Source of the DNA: WHSW01 sp963821345
Lineage (GTDB): Bacteria; Actinomycetota; Thermoleophilia; Solirubrobacterales; 70-9
Length of the DNA stretch: 64,000 nucleotides
Assembly (NCBI GenBank): GCA_963821345.1
Contig: CAWGDM010000002.1
Coordinates: 124,001-188,000, forward strand
Reading direction: 5' to 3'
In this document: positions 9,251 through 16,721 of the stretch, piece by piece
How positions within the stretch are numbered: position 1 is the first letter of the stretch
How the letters are laid out: each line of letters begins with the position of its first letter
Position numbers and translations under genes: made by a program
Notes under the pieces: model-generated
What the model saw: only the letters and a program-made list of their open reading frames with translations
The model's database searches: none
Told to the model about the DNA's origin: nothing

Positions 9251-9535
9251 ATGATCGATCGCCAGCAGGTCGTGCACGTCGCCCGCTTGGCGCGGCTGGA
9301 GCTCTCCGAGGACGAGCTCGAGCGGATGGCCGGCGAGCTTTCCGGGATCCTCGAGCACGTCGACCGGATCGCGGCACTCGACCTTGACCAGGTGGAGCCG
9401 ACCACGCACGTGGTCGCGCTCGCCAACGTCCTGCGCGCCGACGAGCCCGATCCGAGCCTGCCGCGCGAGCGCGCCCTGGAGAGCGCGCCCGATCCCGCCG
9501 ACGGCGCCTTCCGCGTCCCCTCCCCTCAGGCGTGA
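9251..9535 (+). CDS. gatC: Asp-tRNA(Asn)/Glu-tRNA(Gln) amidotransferase subunit C
   Basis: 94 residues, normal for GatC. The helical N-terminus VVHVARLARLELSEDELERM and the middle ILEHVDRIAALDLDQVEPTTH match the family. It wraps around GatA and stabilises the GatCAB complex that amidates mischarged Glu-tRNA(Gln) and/or Asp-tRNA(Asn). The ATG at 9251 is set by the -10 hexamer at 9237 and by the conserved N-terminus. Its TGA overlaps the gatA GTG (GTGA). Confidence 0.94.
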   Translation: MIDRQQVVHVARLARLELSEDELERMAGELSGILEHVDRIAALDLDQVEPTTHVVALANVLRADEPDPSLPRERALESAPDPADGAFRVPSPQA

Positions 9536-10962
9536 GCCCCGAGCTCCTCGAGCTAAGCGCGGCCGAGGCGATCGGCCGGATCGAGGCGGGCGACCTGTCG
9601 GCCGACGAGTACTTCGACGCCTACCTCCAGGCGGCGGCGGGCGACGAGCTCAACGCCTACCTCTGGCGCGCTGAGCCCGGGACCGCGAAGGCCCCACCGC
9701 CGGCCGGGCCGCTGGGCGGCGCGCCGATCGCGGTCAAGGATCTGTTCTGCACCGAGGGGATCGAGACCACGGCGGGCTCGCGGATCCTCGAGGGCTACCG
9801 CCCGCCCTACACGGCGACCGCGGTCAGCCGGCTCGGCGATGCCGGCGCCCGGCTGCTCGGCAAGACCAACATGGACGAGTTCGCGATGGGCTCCTCGAAC
9901 GAGAACTCGGGCTACGGCCCGGTCCGCAACCCGCGCGACCGCGAGCGGGTGCCGGGCGGCTCGTCGGGTGGCTCGGCCGCCGCGGTCGCCGGCCGGCTCG
10001 CGCCCTGGGCGATCGGCACCGACACCGGCGGCTCGATCCGCCAACCCGCCTCGCTGTGCGGGATCGTCGGCCTGAAGCCGACCTACGGGGCGATCTCGCG
10101 CTACGGGATGGTCGCCTTCGCCTCCTCGCTCGACCAGTGCGGTCCGCTCACCCGGACGGTCGCCGACGCGGCGCTGCTGTTGCAGACGATGCAGGGGCGC
10201 GACCCGCGCGATTCGACCTCGGTCGGAATCGAGGGCGGCGTCTCCGCGCCCACCAGCACCGACCTCAGCGGGCTGCGGTTCGGGGTCGCTCGTGACTTCT
10301 CCCACCACGCCGAAGGGGTCGAACCCGGCGTCGCCGTTGCGTTCGAGGCCTCGCTGAAGCTGATCGAGCGGCTCGGCGGCTCGATCGAGGAGATCGCGCT
10401 GCCGAACGCCGAGCACGGGATCTCCGCCTACTACGTGATCGCCCCGGCCGAGGCGTCGTCGAACCTGCAGCGCTACGACGGCGTCCGCTACGGGATCCGC
10501 GAGACCGATGGCGGCCTCGACGGTATGTACGAGCGCACCCGCGCGGCCGGCTTCGGCGACGAGGTCAAGCGCCGGATCATGCTCGGCACCTACGCGCTCT
10601 CGTCGGGCTACTACGAGGCCTACTACGGGCGCGCCCAGAAGGTGCGGACGAAGATCGCCGAGGACTTCGCGGGCGCGTTCGCGAGCGTCGACCTGATCGT
10701 CACCCCGACCTCGCCCACGGTCGCCTTCGAGCTCGGCGCCCGGACCGCCGACCCGCTGACGATGTACCTGTCGGACTACTTCACGGTGCCGATGTCGCTG
10801 GCCGGGATCCCGGCGATCTCGATCCCCGCCGGCGACGCCGAGCCGCCGGGCGGGGGCACGGCGCTCCCGGTCGGCCTGCAGATCGCCGCGCCCGCGTTCG
10901 CCGAGCAGCGGCTGCTCGACGCCGCCCACGCGCTGGAGCGCGAGATCGGGTACGCGGGATGA
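9532..10962 (+). CDS. gatA: Asp-tRNA(Asn)/Glu-tRNA(Gln) amidotransferase subunit A
   Basis: 476-residue amidase-signature enzyme releasing ammonia from glutamine for tRNA amidation. The Ser-cisSer-Lys triad is visible: K in PIAVKDLF near 69, and the serines in PGGSSGGSA near 144 and GTDTGGSIRQPAS near 165. NMDEFAMGSSNENSGYG near 115 is characteristic of GatA rather than other amidases. GTG start inside the gatC stop. The stop overlaps the ATG of the small metallopeptidase gene (ATGA), so that gene is translationally coupled. Confidence 0.96.
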   Translation: MSPELLELSAAEAIGRIEAGDLSADEYFDAYLQAAAGDELNAYLWRAEPGTAKAPPPAGPLGGAPIAVKDLFCTEGIETTAGSRILEGYRPPYTATAVSRLGDAGARLLGKTNMDEFAMGSSNENSGYGPVRNPRDRERVPGGSSGGSAAAVAGRLAPWAIGTDTGGSIRQPASLCGIVGLKPTYGAISRYGMVAFASSLDQCGPLTRTVADAALLLQTMQGRDPRDSTSVGIEGGVSAPTSTDLSGLRFGVARDFSHHAEGVEPGVAVAFEASLKLIERLGGSIEEIALPNAEHGISAYYVIAPAEASSNLQRYDGVRYGIRETDGGLDGMYERTRAAGFGDEVKRRIMLGTYALSSGYYEAYYGRAQKVRTKIAEDFAGAFASVDLIVTPTSPTVAFELGARTADPLTMYLSDYFTVPMSLAGIPAISIPAGDAEPPGGGTALPVGLQIAAPAFAEQRLLDAAHALEREIGYAG

Positions 10963-11234
10963 CCGACGACGAGGTCCGCGTCGCGGCGATCGAGGCGCTC
11001 GACGCGCTGCCCGATTGGGTGCGCAACGAGCTCGGCGAGGTCGCGGTGATCGTCGAGGAGTCCCACCCCGACAACCTGATGGGGATCTACGACCCGATCG
11101 GCGGCCTGCACCGGATCGTCGTCTTCCGAGCCGCGAACCCGAACGCCGACGAGGTCCGGCGCACGGTCTGGCACGAGGTCGGCCACCACTTCGGCATGGA
11201 CGAGGACCAGCTTCAGGAGCTCGGCTATGGCTGA
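10959..11234 (+). CDS. Minimal zinicin-like metallopeptidase (MMP_TTHA0227-type)
   Basis: 91 residues. HEVGHHFGMDEDQLQELG near 70-88 is the HExxHxxxxxD zinc signature of the small single-domain zincin family seen in TTHA0227-like proteins. LPDWVRNELGEVAVIVEE is its usual N-terminus. It is expected to be a cytosolic zinc protein; proteolytic activity and substrate are unproven in the family. It is wedged between gatA and gatB with an ATGA overlap on the gatA side, which suggests a role linked to the amidotransferase, but nothing in the sequence says which. Confidence 0.85.
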   Translation: MTDDEVRVAAIEALDALPDWVRNELGEVAVIVEESHPDNLMGIYDPIGGLHRIVVFRAANPNADEVRRTVWHEVGHHFGMDEDQLQELGYG

Positions 11235-11288
11235 GACTCCGATCGCGGAGCGAAGCGAAGCGGAGGTGCGGCGCCGTTGAGCCGCCAT
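11230..11288 (+). repeat. Junction element, copy E (before gatB)
   Basis: The element runs from the end of the metallopeptidase gene to the gatB ATG. The block GCGGAGCGAAGCGAAGCGGA aligns base for base with copy B before leuC. The hairpin has left arm GCGGC (11268-11272), loop GCCGTTGA (11273-11280) and right arm GCCGC (11281-11285), and the ATG comes 3 bases later. A 17-residue reading frame (11227-11280, MAETPIAERSEAEVRRR) begins inside the upstream gene and stops within the loop. Confidence 0.65.
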
Positions 11289-12725
11289 ATGTGGGAGCCG
11301 GTGATCGGGCTCGAGATCCACGTCCAGCTCGCGACCAGGACGAAGATGTTCTGCGGCTGCGAGCTCTCGTTCGGCGACGACCCGAACGTGCACACCTGCC
11401 CGATCTGCCTCGCCCACCCGGGGAGCCTGCCGGTGCCCAACGAGCGGGCGGTCCTGTACGCGATCCAGATCGGCCTTGCGCTCGGCTGCGAGATCGCCCC
11501 GCGGTCGATCTTCCACCGCAAGAACTACTTCTATCCCGACAACCCGAAGGCGTACCAGATCAGTCAGTTCGATCTGCCCCTGGCGGTCAACGGCCGGCTC
11601 GGCGACGTCCGCATCCACCGCGCCCACCTGGAGGAGGACGCGGCGAAGCTCGTCCATGACTCGGCGTCCGGTCGCATCCATGACTCCGGCGCCTCGCTGG
11701 TCGACTTCAACCGCGGGGGCACGCCGCTGGTCGAGATCGTCACCGAGCCCGATCTGCACGACGCGGCGACCGCGCGCGAGTGGCTGCAGCTGCTGCGGTC
11801 GACGATCCGTCAGCTCGGCGTCTCCGACGTGAACATGGAGGAGGGGAGCCTGCGCTGTGACGCCAACGTCTCGCTGCGTCCGGCCGGCTCCGATGAGCTG
11901 GGGACGAAGACCGAGCTCAAGAACATGAACAGCTTCCGGTTCATGGAGCGCGGGGTGGAGGCCGAGATCGTCCGCCAGGCGGAGATCCTCGACGGCGGCG
12001 GCCGGGTTGAGCAGGAGACCCTGCACTTCGACCCGCGGACCGCCACGCTGACCCCGCTGCGCTCAAAGGAGGAGTCGCACGACTACCGCTACTTCCCGGA
12101 GCCCGACCTGGTGCCGCTGGAGCCGACCGAGGCGATGCTGACGGCGGCGCGCGAGGCGCTGCCCGAGCTGCCCGCCGCGCGCCGCGAGCGCTACGCGGGA
12201 CTGGGGCTCTCCGAGAAGCCCGCGACGCAGCTCGCCTTCGACGCCGAACTTGGCGCCTACTTCGAGGCGGCGCTGGCGGCGGCCGGCGACGTCGAGGCGG
12301 CAACGATCGCCAACTGGGTCACCGGCGAGCTGGTGGCGCGGATCCGCGAGGCGGGTGGCGACGATGCCAACCTCGGCGGCTCGAAGGTGAGCCCGGAGTC
12401 GCTGGCCAAGCTCGCCGGGATGGTCGACTCCAAGCAGCTGTCGACCGGCGCCGGGCGCCAGGTGCTGGCGGCGATGGTCGCCGCGGGGGGCGATCCGGCC
12501 GAGATCGCCGAGCGGGAGGGCCTGGGGGCAATCGACGACGCCGGCGAGCTCGAGGCGATCGTCGAGCGGGCGATCGAGTCCGACCCCGACGCCGCCGAGC
12601 GGGTCCGGGGCGGCAACGCGAAGGCGATCGGGCCGCTGGTCGGCTTCGTCATGCGCGAGACCCAGGGCCGTGCCGACGGGGGAGAGGTGACCCGGCTGAT
12701 CCACGAGAAGCTGGGCGTCGCCTGA
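11289..12725 (+). CDS. gatB: Asp-tRNA(Asn)/Glu-tRNA(Gln) amidotransferase subunit B
   Basis: 478-residue kinase-like subunit that binds tRNA and phosphorylates the acyl group. N-terminal VIGLEIHVQLATRTKMFC, the zinc-type CGC and CPIC cysteines (residues about 21-40), RKNYFYPDNPKAYQISQ near 80 and the C-terminal YqeY-like helical tail (GGEVTRLIHEKLG) are all present. I place the start at ATG 11289. A TTG at 11277 is in frame and has GGAGGT before it, but that TTG lies in the conserved loop of the junction element, which has the same TTGA in other copies. Confidence 0.95.
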   Translation: MWEPVIGLEIHVQLATRTKMFCGCELSFGDDPNVHTCPICLAHPGSLPVPNERAVLYAIQIGLALGCEIAPRSIFHRKNYFYPDNPKAYQISQFDLPLAVNGRLGDVRIHRAHLEEDAAKLVHDSASGRIHDSGASLVDFNRGGTPLVEIVTEPDLHDAATAREWLQLLRSTIRQLGVSDVNMEEGSLRCDANVSLRPAGSDELGTKTELKNMNSFRFMERGVEAEIVRQAEILDGGGRVEQETLHFDPRTATLTPLRSKEESHDYRYFPEPDLVPLEPTEAMLTAAREALPELPAARRERYAGLGLSEKPATQLAFDAELGAYFEAALAAAGDVEAATIANWVTGELVARIREAGGDDANLGGSKVSPESLAKLAGMVDSKQLSTGAGRQVLAAMVAAGGDPAEIAEREGLGAIDDAGELEAIVERAIESDPDAAERVRGGNAKAIGPLVGFVMRETQGRADGGEVTRLIHEKLGVA

Positions 12726-12741
12726 GCACAAAAGTGCGCTC

Positions 12742-12776
12742 TGACACTTTGTAACAAGTTGTTACAAGCTGTGTCA
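12742..12776. promoter_or_regulatory. Nested palindromic operator upstream of the NDH-2 gene
   Basis: TTGTAACAAGTTGTTACAA at 12749-12767 is a perfect 9-bp inverted repeat around one central G. It is framed by a second pair of arms, TGACAC at 12742-12747 and GTGTCA at 12771-12776. It is AT-rich in a very GC-rich neighbourhood and ends 10 bases before the GTG of the dehydrogenase gene. The symmetry and size fit a dimeric repressor site (TetR-like or similar), or a redox/respiratory regulator. The regulator is not identifiable here. Confidence 0.7.
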
Positions 12777-12786
12777 CAATGGAGGC

Positions 12787-14109
12787 GTGGCATGGAACGT
12801 TGTGATCGCGGGTGGCGGCTTCGGGGGATCGTCGGCGGCGCGCGAGCTGGAGCGGATCCTGCCGAAGCAGTCGGCGCGGCTGATCCTGGTCAACGACGTC
12901 AACTTCATGCTCTACACGCCGTTCTTGCCCGAGGCGGCGGCCGGGACCTTGGAGCCGCGCCATGTGGTCACGCCGCTGCGCGACATCCTCCGGCGAACCG
13001 ACTTGAAGCTTGGCGCGATCTGCGGCCACGACCCCGAGGCGCACACGGTCGAGCTGCGCAGCCACGACGGCGAGTCGGCGTCGATCCGCTACGACCAGTT
13101 CCTGGTCGCCGTCGGATCGGTCTCGCGCTCGCTGCCGATCCCGGGGCTCGATGAGCACGCGATCGGCTTCAAGAGCCTCGCCGATGCGATCTGGCTGCGT
13201 AACCACCTGATCGAGACGCTCGAGGTTGCGAACGCGACCGAGGACCCGGGCCGGCGCGAGGAGCTGCTCACCTACGTGTTCGTCGGTGGCGGCTACTCCG
13301 GGCTCGAGGCGCTGGCCGAGCTGCAGGACTTCGCCGCCGACGCCATGGACCGCTATCCGCGCGCCCGTCTGCACGGAATGCGCTGGATCCTGGTCGAGGC
13401 CGCCGACCACGTGCTGCCGGAGGTGCCCTCGGACCTCGCCGACTACGCGGTTCGCGAGCTCCGCGGGCGCGGGATCGACCTGCGCCTGGGGACCCGGCTC
13501 GACGAGGCGACCGCCGACTCGATCCTGCTCTCGACCGGAGAGCGGGTCCCGACCCGGACCCTGGTCTGGACCGCGGGGGTGAAGCCGCAGCCGAGCCTCG
13601 CCTCGCTGGCGCTGCCGCTCGATGAGCAGGGCCGCGTGCGCGCGGACTCTCACATGCGGGTCAAGGGCATGCGCGGGGTCTGGGCGATCGGCGACTGTGC
13701 CGCGGTCCCCCATCCCGCCGGCGGCGACCGAGCCTGCCCGCCGACGGCAGCGATGGCGGTTCGCCAGGGCAGCGCGGTCGCTCACAACATCGCCGCCGAG
13801 CTCGGCGTCGCCACCCATCCGCGCGAGTTCTCCTACGAGGGGCGCGAGGCGTTCGTCAACCTCGGCCGCTATAAGGCGGTCGGCAAGATCGGCAGCCTCA
13901 AGTTCCGCGGCTTCGTCGCCTGGTGGATGGCGCGGACGTACCACATGAGCCGCATCCCGGGCTTGGTCCGCAAGGTCCGCGCCGTGGTCGACTGGACCGT
14001 CGGTCTGCCGTTCCGGCGCGACACCGCCGAGGTCGGCTCGATCGGCCACCCGCGGCCGCTGCGCAACGAGGTCTACGCCCGCGGCGGCACCCACCGGCCC
14101 CTGGACTAG
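12787..14109 (+). CDS. ndh: Type II NADH dehydrogenase-like FAD/NAD(P) oxidoreductase
   Basis: 440 residues. The FAD motif VVIAGGGFGGSSAARELE is at 5-22, the second dinucleotide motif YVFVGGGYSGLEALAELQDF near 160, and the FAD-ribityl motif VWAIGDCAAV near 298. The region around 325-360 and the amphipathic C-terminal tail resemble single-subunit NDH-2 enzymes that oxidise NADH and reduce menaquinone at the membrane face. Menaquinone genes nearby fit. Start GTG 12787; the GGAGG in front is only one base away, so the real start could also be GTG 12802. It stands alone behind the palindrome. Confidence 0.85.
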   Translation: MAWNVVIAGGGFGGSSAARELERILPKQSARLILVNDVNFMLYTPFLPEAAAGTLEPRHVVTPLRDILRRTDLKLGAICGHDPEAHTVELRSHDGESASIRYDQFLVAVGSVSRSLPIPGLDEHAIGFKSLADAIWLRNHLIETLEVANATEDPGRREELLTYVFVGGGYSGLEALAELQDFAADAMDRYPRARLHGMRWILVEAADHVLPEVPSDLADYAVRELRGRGIDLRLGTRLDEATADSILLSTGERVPTRTLVWTAGVKPQPSLASLALPLDEQGRVRADSHMRVKGMRGVWAIGDCAAVPHPAGGDRACPPTAAMAVRQGSAVAHNIAAELGVATHPREFSYEGREAFVNLGRYKAVGKIGSLKFRGFVAWWMARTYHMSRIPGLVRKVRAVVDWTVGLPFRRDTAEVGSIGHPRPLRNEVYARGGTHRPLD

Positions 14110-14112
14110 CTT
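14107..14112 (+). promoter_or_regulatory. -10 hexamer TAGCTT of the zinc-ribbon membrane protein
   Basis: TAGCTT overlaps the stop of the dehydrogenase gene and lies 7 bases before the ATG at 14120. Confidence 0.5.
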
Positions 14113-14119
14113 TCTTGCC

Positions 14120-14413
14120 ATGGCCGGCGGCTTCTACGCGTTGATCGCAATCTGCTTTGGCGCCGCGACCGGGCTGATCGGCCGCGGCAAGGGCAGCTCG
14201 TTCTTCATCTGGTTCGTGATCGGCGCGGTGCTGCCGGTGTTCGGCCTGATCGCCGTGATCCTCTACCGCGACGAGAACACCGAGCCCGAGCGCCGCTGCC
14301 CGCGCTGCGGCACGATCCACAAGATCCACGTCCAGGTCTGCACCAGCTGCGGCCTCGACATGGACCTGCCGGCGGTCGAGGACGTCCGGCCTGGACCGGC
14401 CTACCGTTCCTAG
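14120..14413 (+). CDS. Small membrane protein with C-terminal zinc ribbon
   Basis: 97 residues with two hydrophobic helices (about 4-22 and 28-48, FFIWFVIGAVLPVFGLIAVIL), then a cytosolic zinc ribbon CPRCGTIHKIHVQVCTSCG at about 58-76. The family is unnamed to me; zinc-ribbon anchors of this kind are common in actinobacteria. Its stop overlaps by four bases the stop of the convergent glycosyltransferase gene. Confidence 0.7.
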   Translation: MAGGFYALIAICFGAATGLIGRGKGSSFFIWFVIGAVLPVFGLIAVILYRDENTEPERRCPRCGTIHKIHVQVCTSCGLDMDLPAVEDVRPGPAYRS

Positions 14414-15486
14414 CGCAACCAGGTCCGGACGATCGCGTTGGTGAAGCCCATCCCGTAGCGGACCACGGCCGGCTTCTTCGAGTGGCCGGAGAGCCGGCTG
14501 ACCACGGTCACCGGGACCTCCTTGGCCGGGATCCCGCGCTTGATCGCCTCGATCATGAACTCGGAGGTGTGGAACTGCTCCTGGCGCAGGACGAGTTGCG
14601 GCAGGACGTCGGCGCGCACCGCCCGGTATCCGTTCGAACAGTCCGTGACCTTGGTCCGGGTGATCAGCGAGACGACCCGGTTGAAGAACACGATCCCCGC
14701 CTCGCGGGCCGGGTGGTTCTTCTCCGCCTCGCCGAGCACCCTCGAGCCATGCGCCATCGCGACCTCGCCGTCGAGAACCGGCCTCACCAGGCGGTCCATC
14801 TCCTCGGGCAGATGCTGGCCGTCGGCGTCGAGGGTGACGACGATCTTCGCCCCGGAGTCGGCCAGCAGCCGGTAGCCGGTCCGCAGCGCCGCCCCGCCAC
14901 CGCGGTTGATCACGTGGCGGGCGACGATCGCGCCGTGGGCCTTGGCGACCTCCTCGGTGTCGTCGCGCGAGCCGTCGTCGACGACCAGGACCGCGGTCTC
15001 TACCCCGCAGCTCTGCGCCGGGATCCGGTCGAGCACCTTGCCGACGTTCTCGGCTTCGTTGTAGGCGGGGACGAGGACGCCGATCTTGTCGCGGAAGCGG
15101 TCCGGATGGCCGGCGACGCGGAACTGCTCCCAGGCGAGACCCTCGAGGACCGCCGACATCTCGGAGGTGATCCGCGAGCCCTGGCTGAGGGCGCGGAGCA
15201 CGAGCAGGAAGAGGATCAGGATCGCGAAGATCGCGACGCCGACGATCCGGGTGCCGTTCTCGCGCGAGAAGCTGAACGCCGAGAGCAGTGCGTCCGGGAT
15301 CTCGGTTCCGGCGACGATCGCCAGGCCGAGCGAGATCAACAGCAGGATCAGGACGTCGGCGTTGCGCAGCTCGTGGCGGCGCCAGATCGCGTAGCCCGCG
15401 ACCAGCGCGGCCAGCACCAGGCCGGCCGCCCGGATCGTGGTCAGCTCGGGGGGGAAGAAGTCTGCGACGGTTTCCAAGGGGGGCAT
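14410..15486 (-). CDS. GT2 glycosyltransferase with N-terminal DUF2304-like membrane domain
   Basis: About 358 residues. Residues 1-105 contain three membrane segments (AAGLVLAALVAGYAIWRRHE, VLILLLISLGLAIVAG, VGVAIFAILILFLLVL) like a DUF2304 domain. A family 2 transferase of the DPM1/UgtP type follows: VLVPAYNEAENVGKVLDRI, VVDDGSRDDT, NRGGGAALRTGY and the metal DxD VTLDADGQH. It would transfer a sugar from a nucleotide or polyprenol donor at the inner membrane face. I chose ATG at 15486; an ATG at 15507 overlaps the start of the divergent sqdB gene. Pairing with sqdB suggests it could use a sulfoquinovose donor, but this is inference. Confidence 0.85.
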   Translation of the reverse strand: MPPLETVADFFPPELTTIRAAGLVLAALVAGYAIWRRHELRNADVLILLLISLGLAIVAGTEIPDALLSAFSFSRENGTRIVGVAIFAILILFLLVLRALSQGSRITSEMSAVLEGLAWEQFRVAGHPDRFRDKIGVLVPAYNEAENVGKVLDRIPAQSCGVETAVLVVDDGSRDDTEEVAKAHGAIVARHVINRGGGAALRTGYRLLADSGAKIVVTLDADGQHLPEEMDRLVRPVLDGEVAMAHGSRVLGEAEKNHPAREAGIVFFNRVVSLITRTKVTDCSNGYRAVRADVLPQLVLRQEQFHTSEFMIEAIKRGIPAKEVPVTVVSRLSGHSKKPAVVRYGMGFTNAIVRTWLR

Positions 15487-15490
15487 TCTG

Positions 15491-15496
15491 TAGCCT
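15491..15496 (+). promoter_or_regulatory. -10 hexamer TAGCCT of sqdB
   Basis: TAGCCT lies 9 bases before the sqdB ATG and 4 bases upstream (on the minus strand) of the chosen start of the glycosyltransferase. Confidence 0.5.
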
Positions 15497-15505
15497 CGCG
15501 CGGTC

Positions 15506-16693
15506 ATGAGGGTCCTGATCCTTGGCGGTGACGGCTACCTTGGCTGGCCCACCGCAATGCGATTTGCGGCTCGCGGGCACGAGGTATCGATCGTCGACAA
15601 CTTCTCGCGCCGTCGGTGGCACACCGAGCTATCGACCGATTCGCTGACCCCGATCGCCTCGCTCGCCGACCGGATCGAGGCCTGGCGCGAGGTCTCGGGG
15701 ACCGAGATCAAGCCGTTCGTGGGCTCGATCGAGGACTTCACCTTCCTCGACGCGGTGATCGCCGAGACCCTGCCCGAGGCGGTCGTCCACTACGGCGAGC
15801 AGCCCTCGGCGCCGTACTCGATGAAGTCCCGTGAGGCGGCGGTCGAGACCCAGTACACGAACGTGATCGGCAACCTCAACCTGCTGTTCGCGATTCGCGA
15901 CCGCGTTCCGGACTGCCACCTGGTGAAGCTCGGGACGATGGGCGAGTACGGGACCCCGAACATCGACATCGAGGAGGGGTTCATCGAGATCGAGCACAAC
16001 GGCCGCCGCGACACGCTGCCGTTCCCGAAGCTGCCGGGCTCGCTGTACCACCTGTCCAAGGTCCACGACTCGCACAACATCCACTTCGCCTGCCGGATCT
16101 GGGGGCTGCGCGCCACCGACCTCAATCAGGGCGTCGTCTACGGGATCGAGACCGACGAATCGGCGCAGGACGACCGCCTGGTCACCCGCTTCGACTACGA
16201 CGAGTACTTCGGCACGGTGCTCAACCGCTTCTGCGTCCAGGCCGTGATCGGCCATCCGCTGACCGTCTACGGCGAGGGCGGCCAGACGCGCGGGTTCCTC
16301 AACATCCGCGACACCCTGCAGTGCGTCGAGCTGGCGGTCGCCAACCCGGCCGACCTGGGCGAATTCCGGGTCTTCAACCAGTTCACCGAGCAGTTCTCGG
16401 TCGGCGAGCTCGCCGAGCTGGTCAAGCGCGCCGCCGCCGAGACCGGGCGCGAGGTCGAGATCCGCAAGTTTCCGAATCCCCGGGTCGAGCTCGAGGAGCA
16501 CTACTACAACGCCACCAACACGAAGCTCCACGACCTCGGGCTGGAACCGCATCACCTGGGCGAGGAGCTGGTCACCTCGATGCTCGGCACGATCGAGCGC
16601 TACCGCGACCGGGTGATCGAGCGGGCGATTCTGCCGCGCACGACCTGGAAGTCCGGCGAGCTGGTCGGCGAGGTCCCCTCGAGCACTGGATAG
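15506..16693 (+). CDS. sqdB: UDP-sulfoquinovose synthase (SQD1/Agl3 family)
   Basis: 395-residue extended SDR converting UDP-glucose and sulfite to UDP-sulfoquinovose with NAD. NAD motif GGDGYLGW at 8-15. VVHYGEQPSAPYSM near 93, VKLGTMGEYGTPNIDIEEG near 140, the catalytic Y-x3-K in LYHLSKVHDSHNI near 178-185, LNQGVVYG near 208 and GQTRGFLNIRDTLQC near 258 are nearly the plant and archaeal SQD1/Agl3 wording. These blocks set it apart from ordinary UDP-glucose epimerases. The product feeds sulfolipid or sulfated glycans. No second sulfolipid gene is obvious except the divergent GT2. Confidence 0.93.
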   Translation: MRVLILGGDGYLGWPTAMRFAARGHEVSIVDNFSRRRWHTELSTDSLTPIASLADRIEAWREVSGTEIKPFVGSIEDFTFLDAVIAETLPEAVVHYGEQPSAPYSMKSREAAVETQYTNVIGNLNLLFAIRDRVPDCHLVKLGTMGEYGTPNIDIEEGFIEIEHNGRRDTLPFPKLPGSLYHLSKVHDSHNIHFACRIWGLRATDLNQGVVYGIETDESAQDDRLVTRFDYDEYFGTVLNRFCVQAVIGHPLTVYGEGGQTRGFLNIRDTLQCVELAVANPADLGEFRVFNQFTEQFSVGELAELVKRAAAETGREVEIRKFPNPRVELEEHYYNATNTKLHDLGLEPHHLGEELVTSMLGTIERYRDRVIERAILPRTTWKSGELVGEVPSSTG

Positions 16694-16709
16694 CCCGCGG
16701 CCTGGCGGT

Positions 16710-16715
16710 TAGGCT
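16710..16715 (+). promoter_or_regulatory. -10 hexamer TAGGCT of the secreted-protein gene
   Basis: TAGGCT stands 6 bases before the ATG at 16722. Confidence 0.45.
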
Positions 16716-16721
16716 CCGGCG

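Noticed and set aside
7246..9426. Longer start (ATG 9426) for the GMC oxidoreductase
   Set aside because: It would run antisense through gatC and past its promoter; the extra residues have no family likeness.
11277..11279. TTG 11277 as the gatB start
   Set aside because: It has a good ribosome site, but the same TTGA stands in the loop of the junction elements before leuC and the HD gene, where it is not the start; the family N-terminus fits ATG 11289.
12779..12805. ATG 12779 as start of the NDH-2-like gene
   Set aside because: It is in another frame and stops after eight codons.
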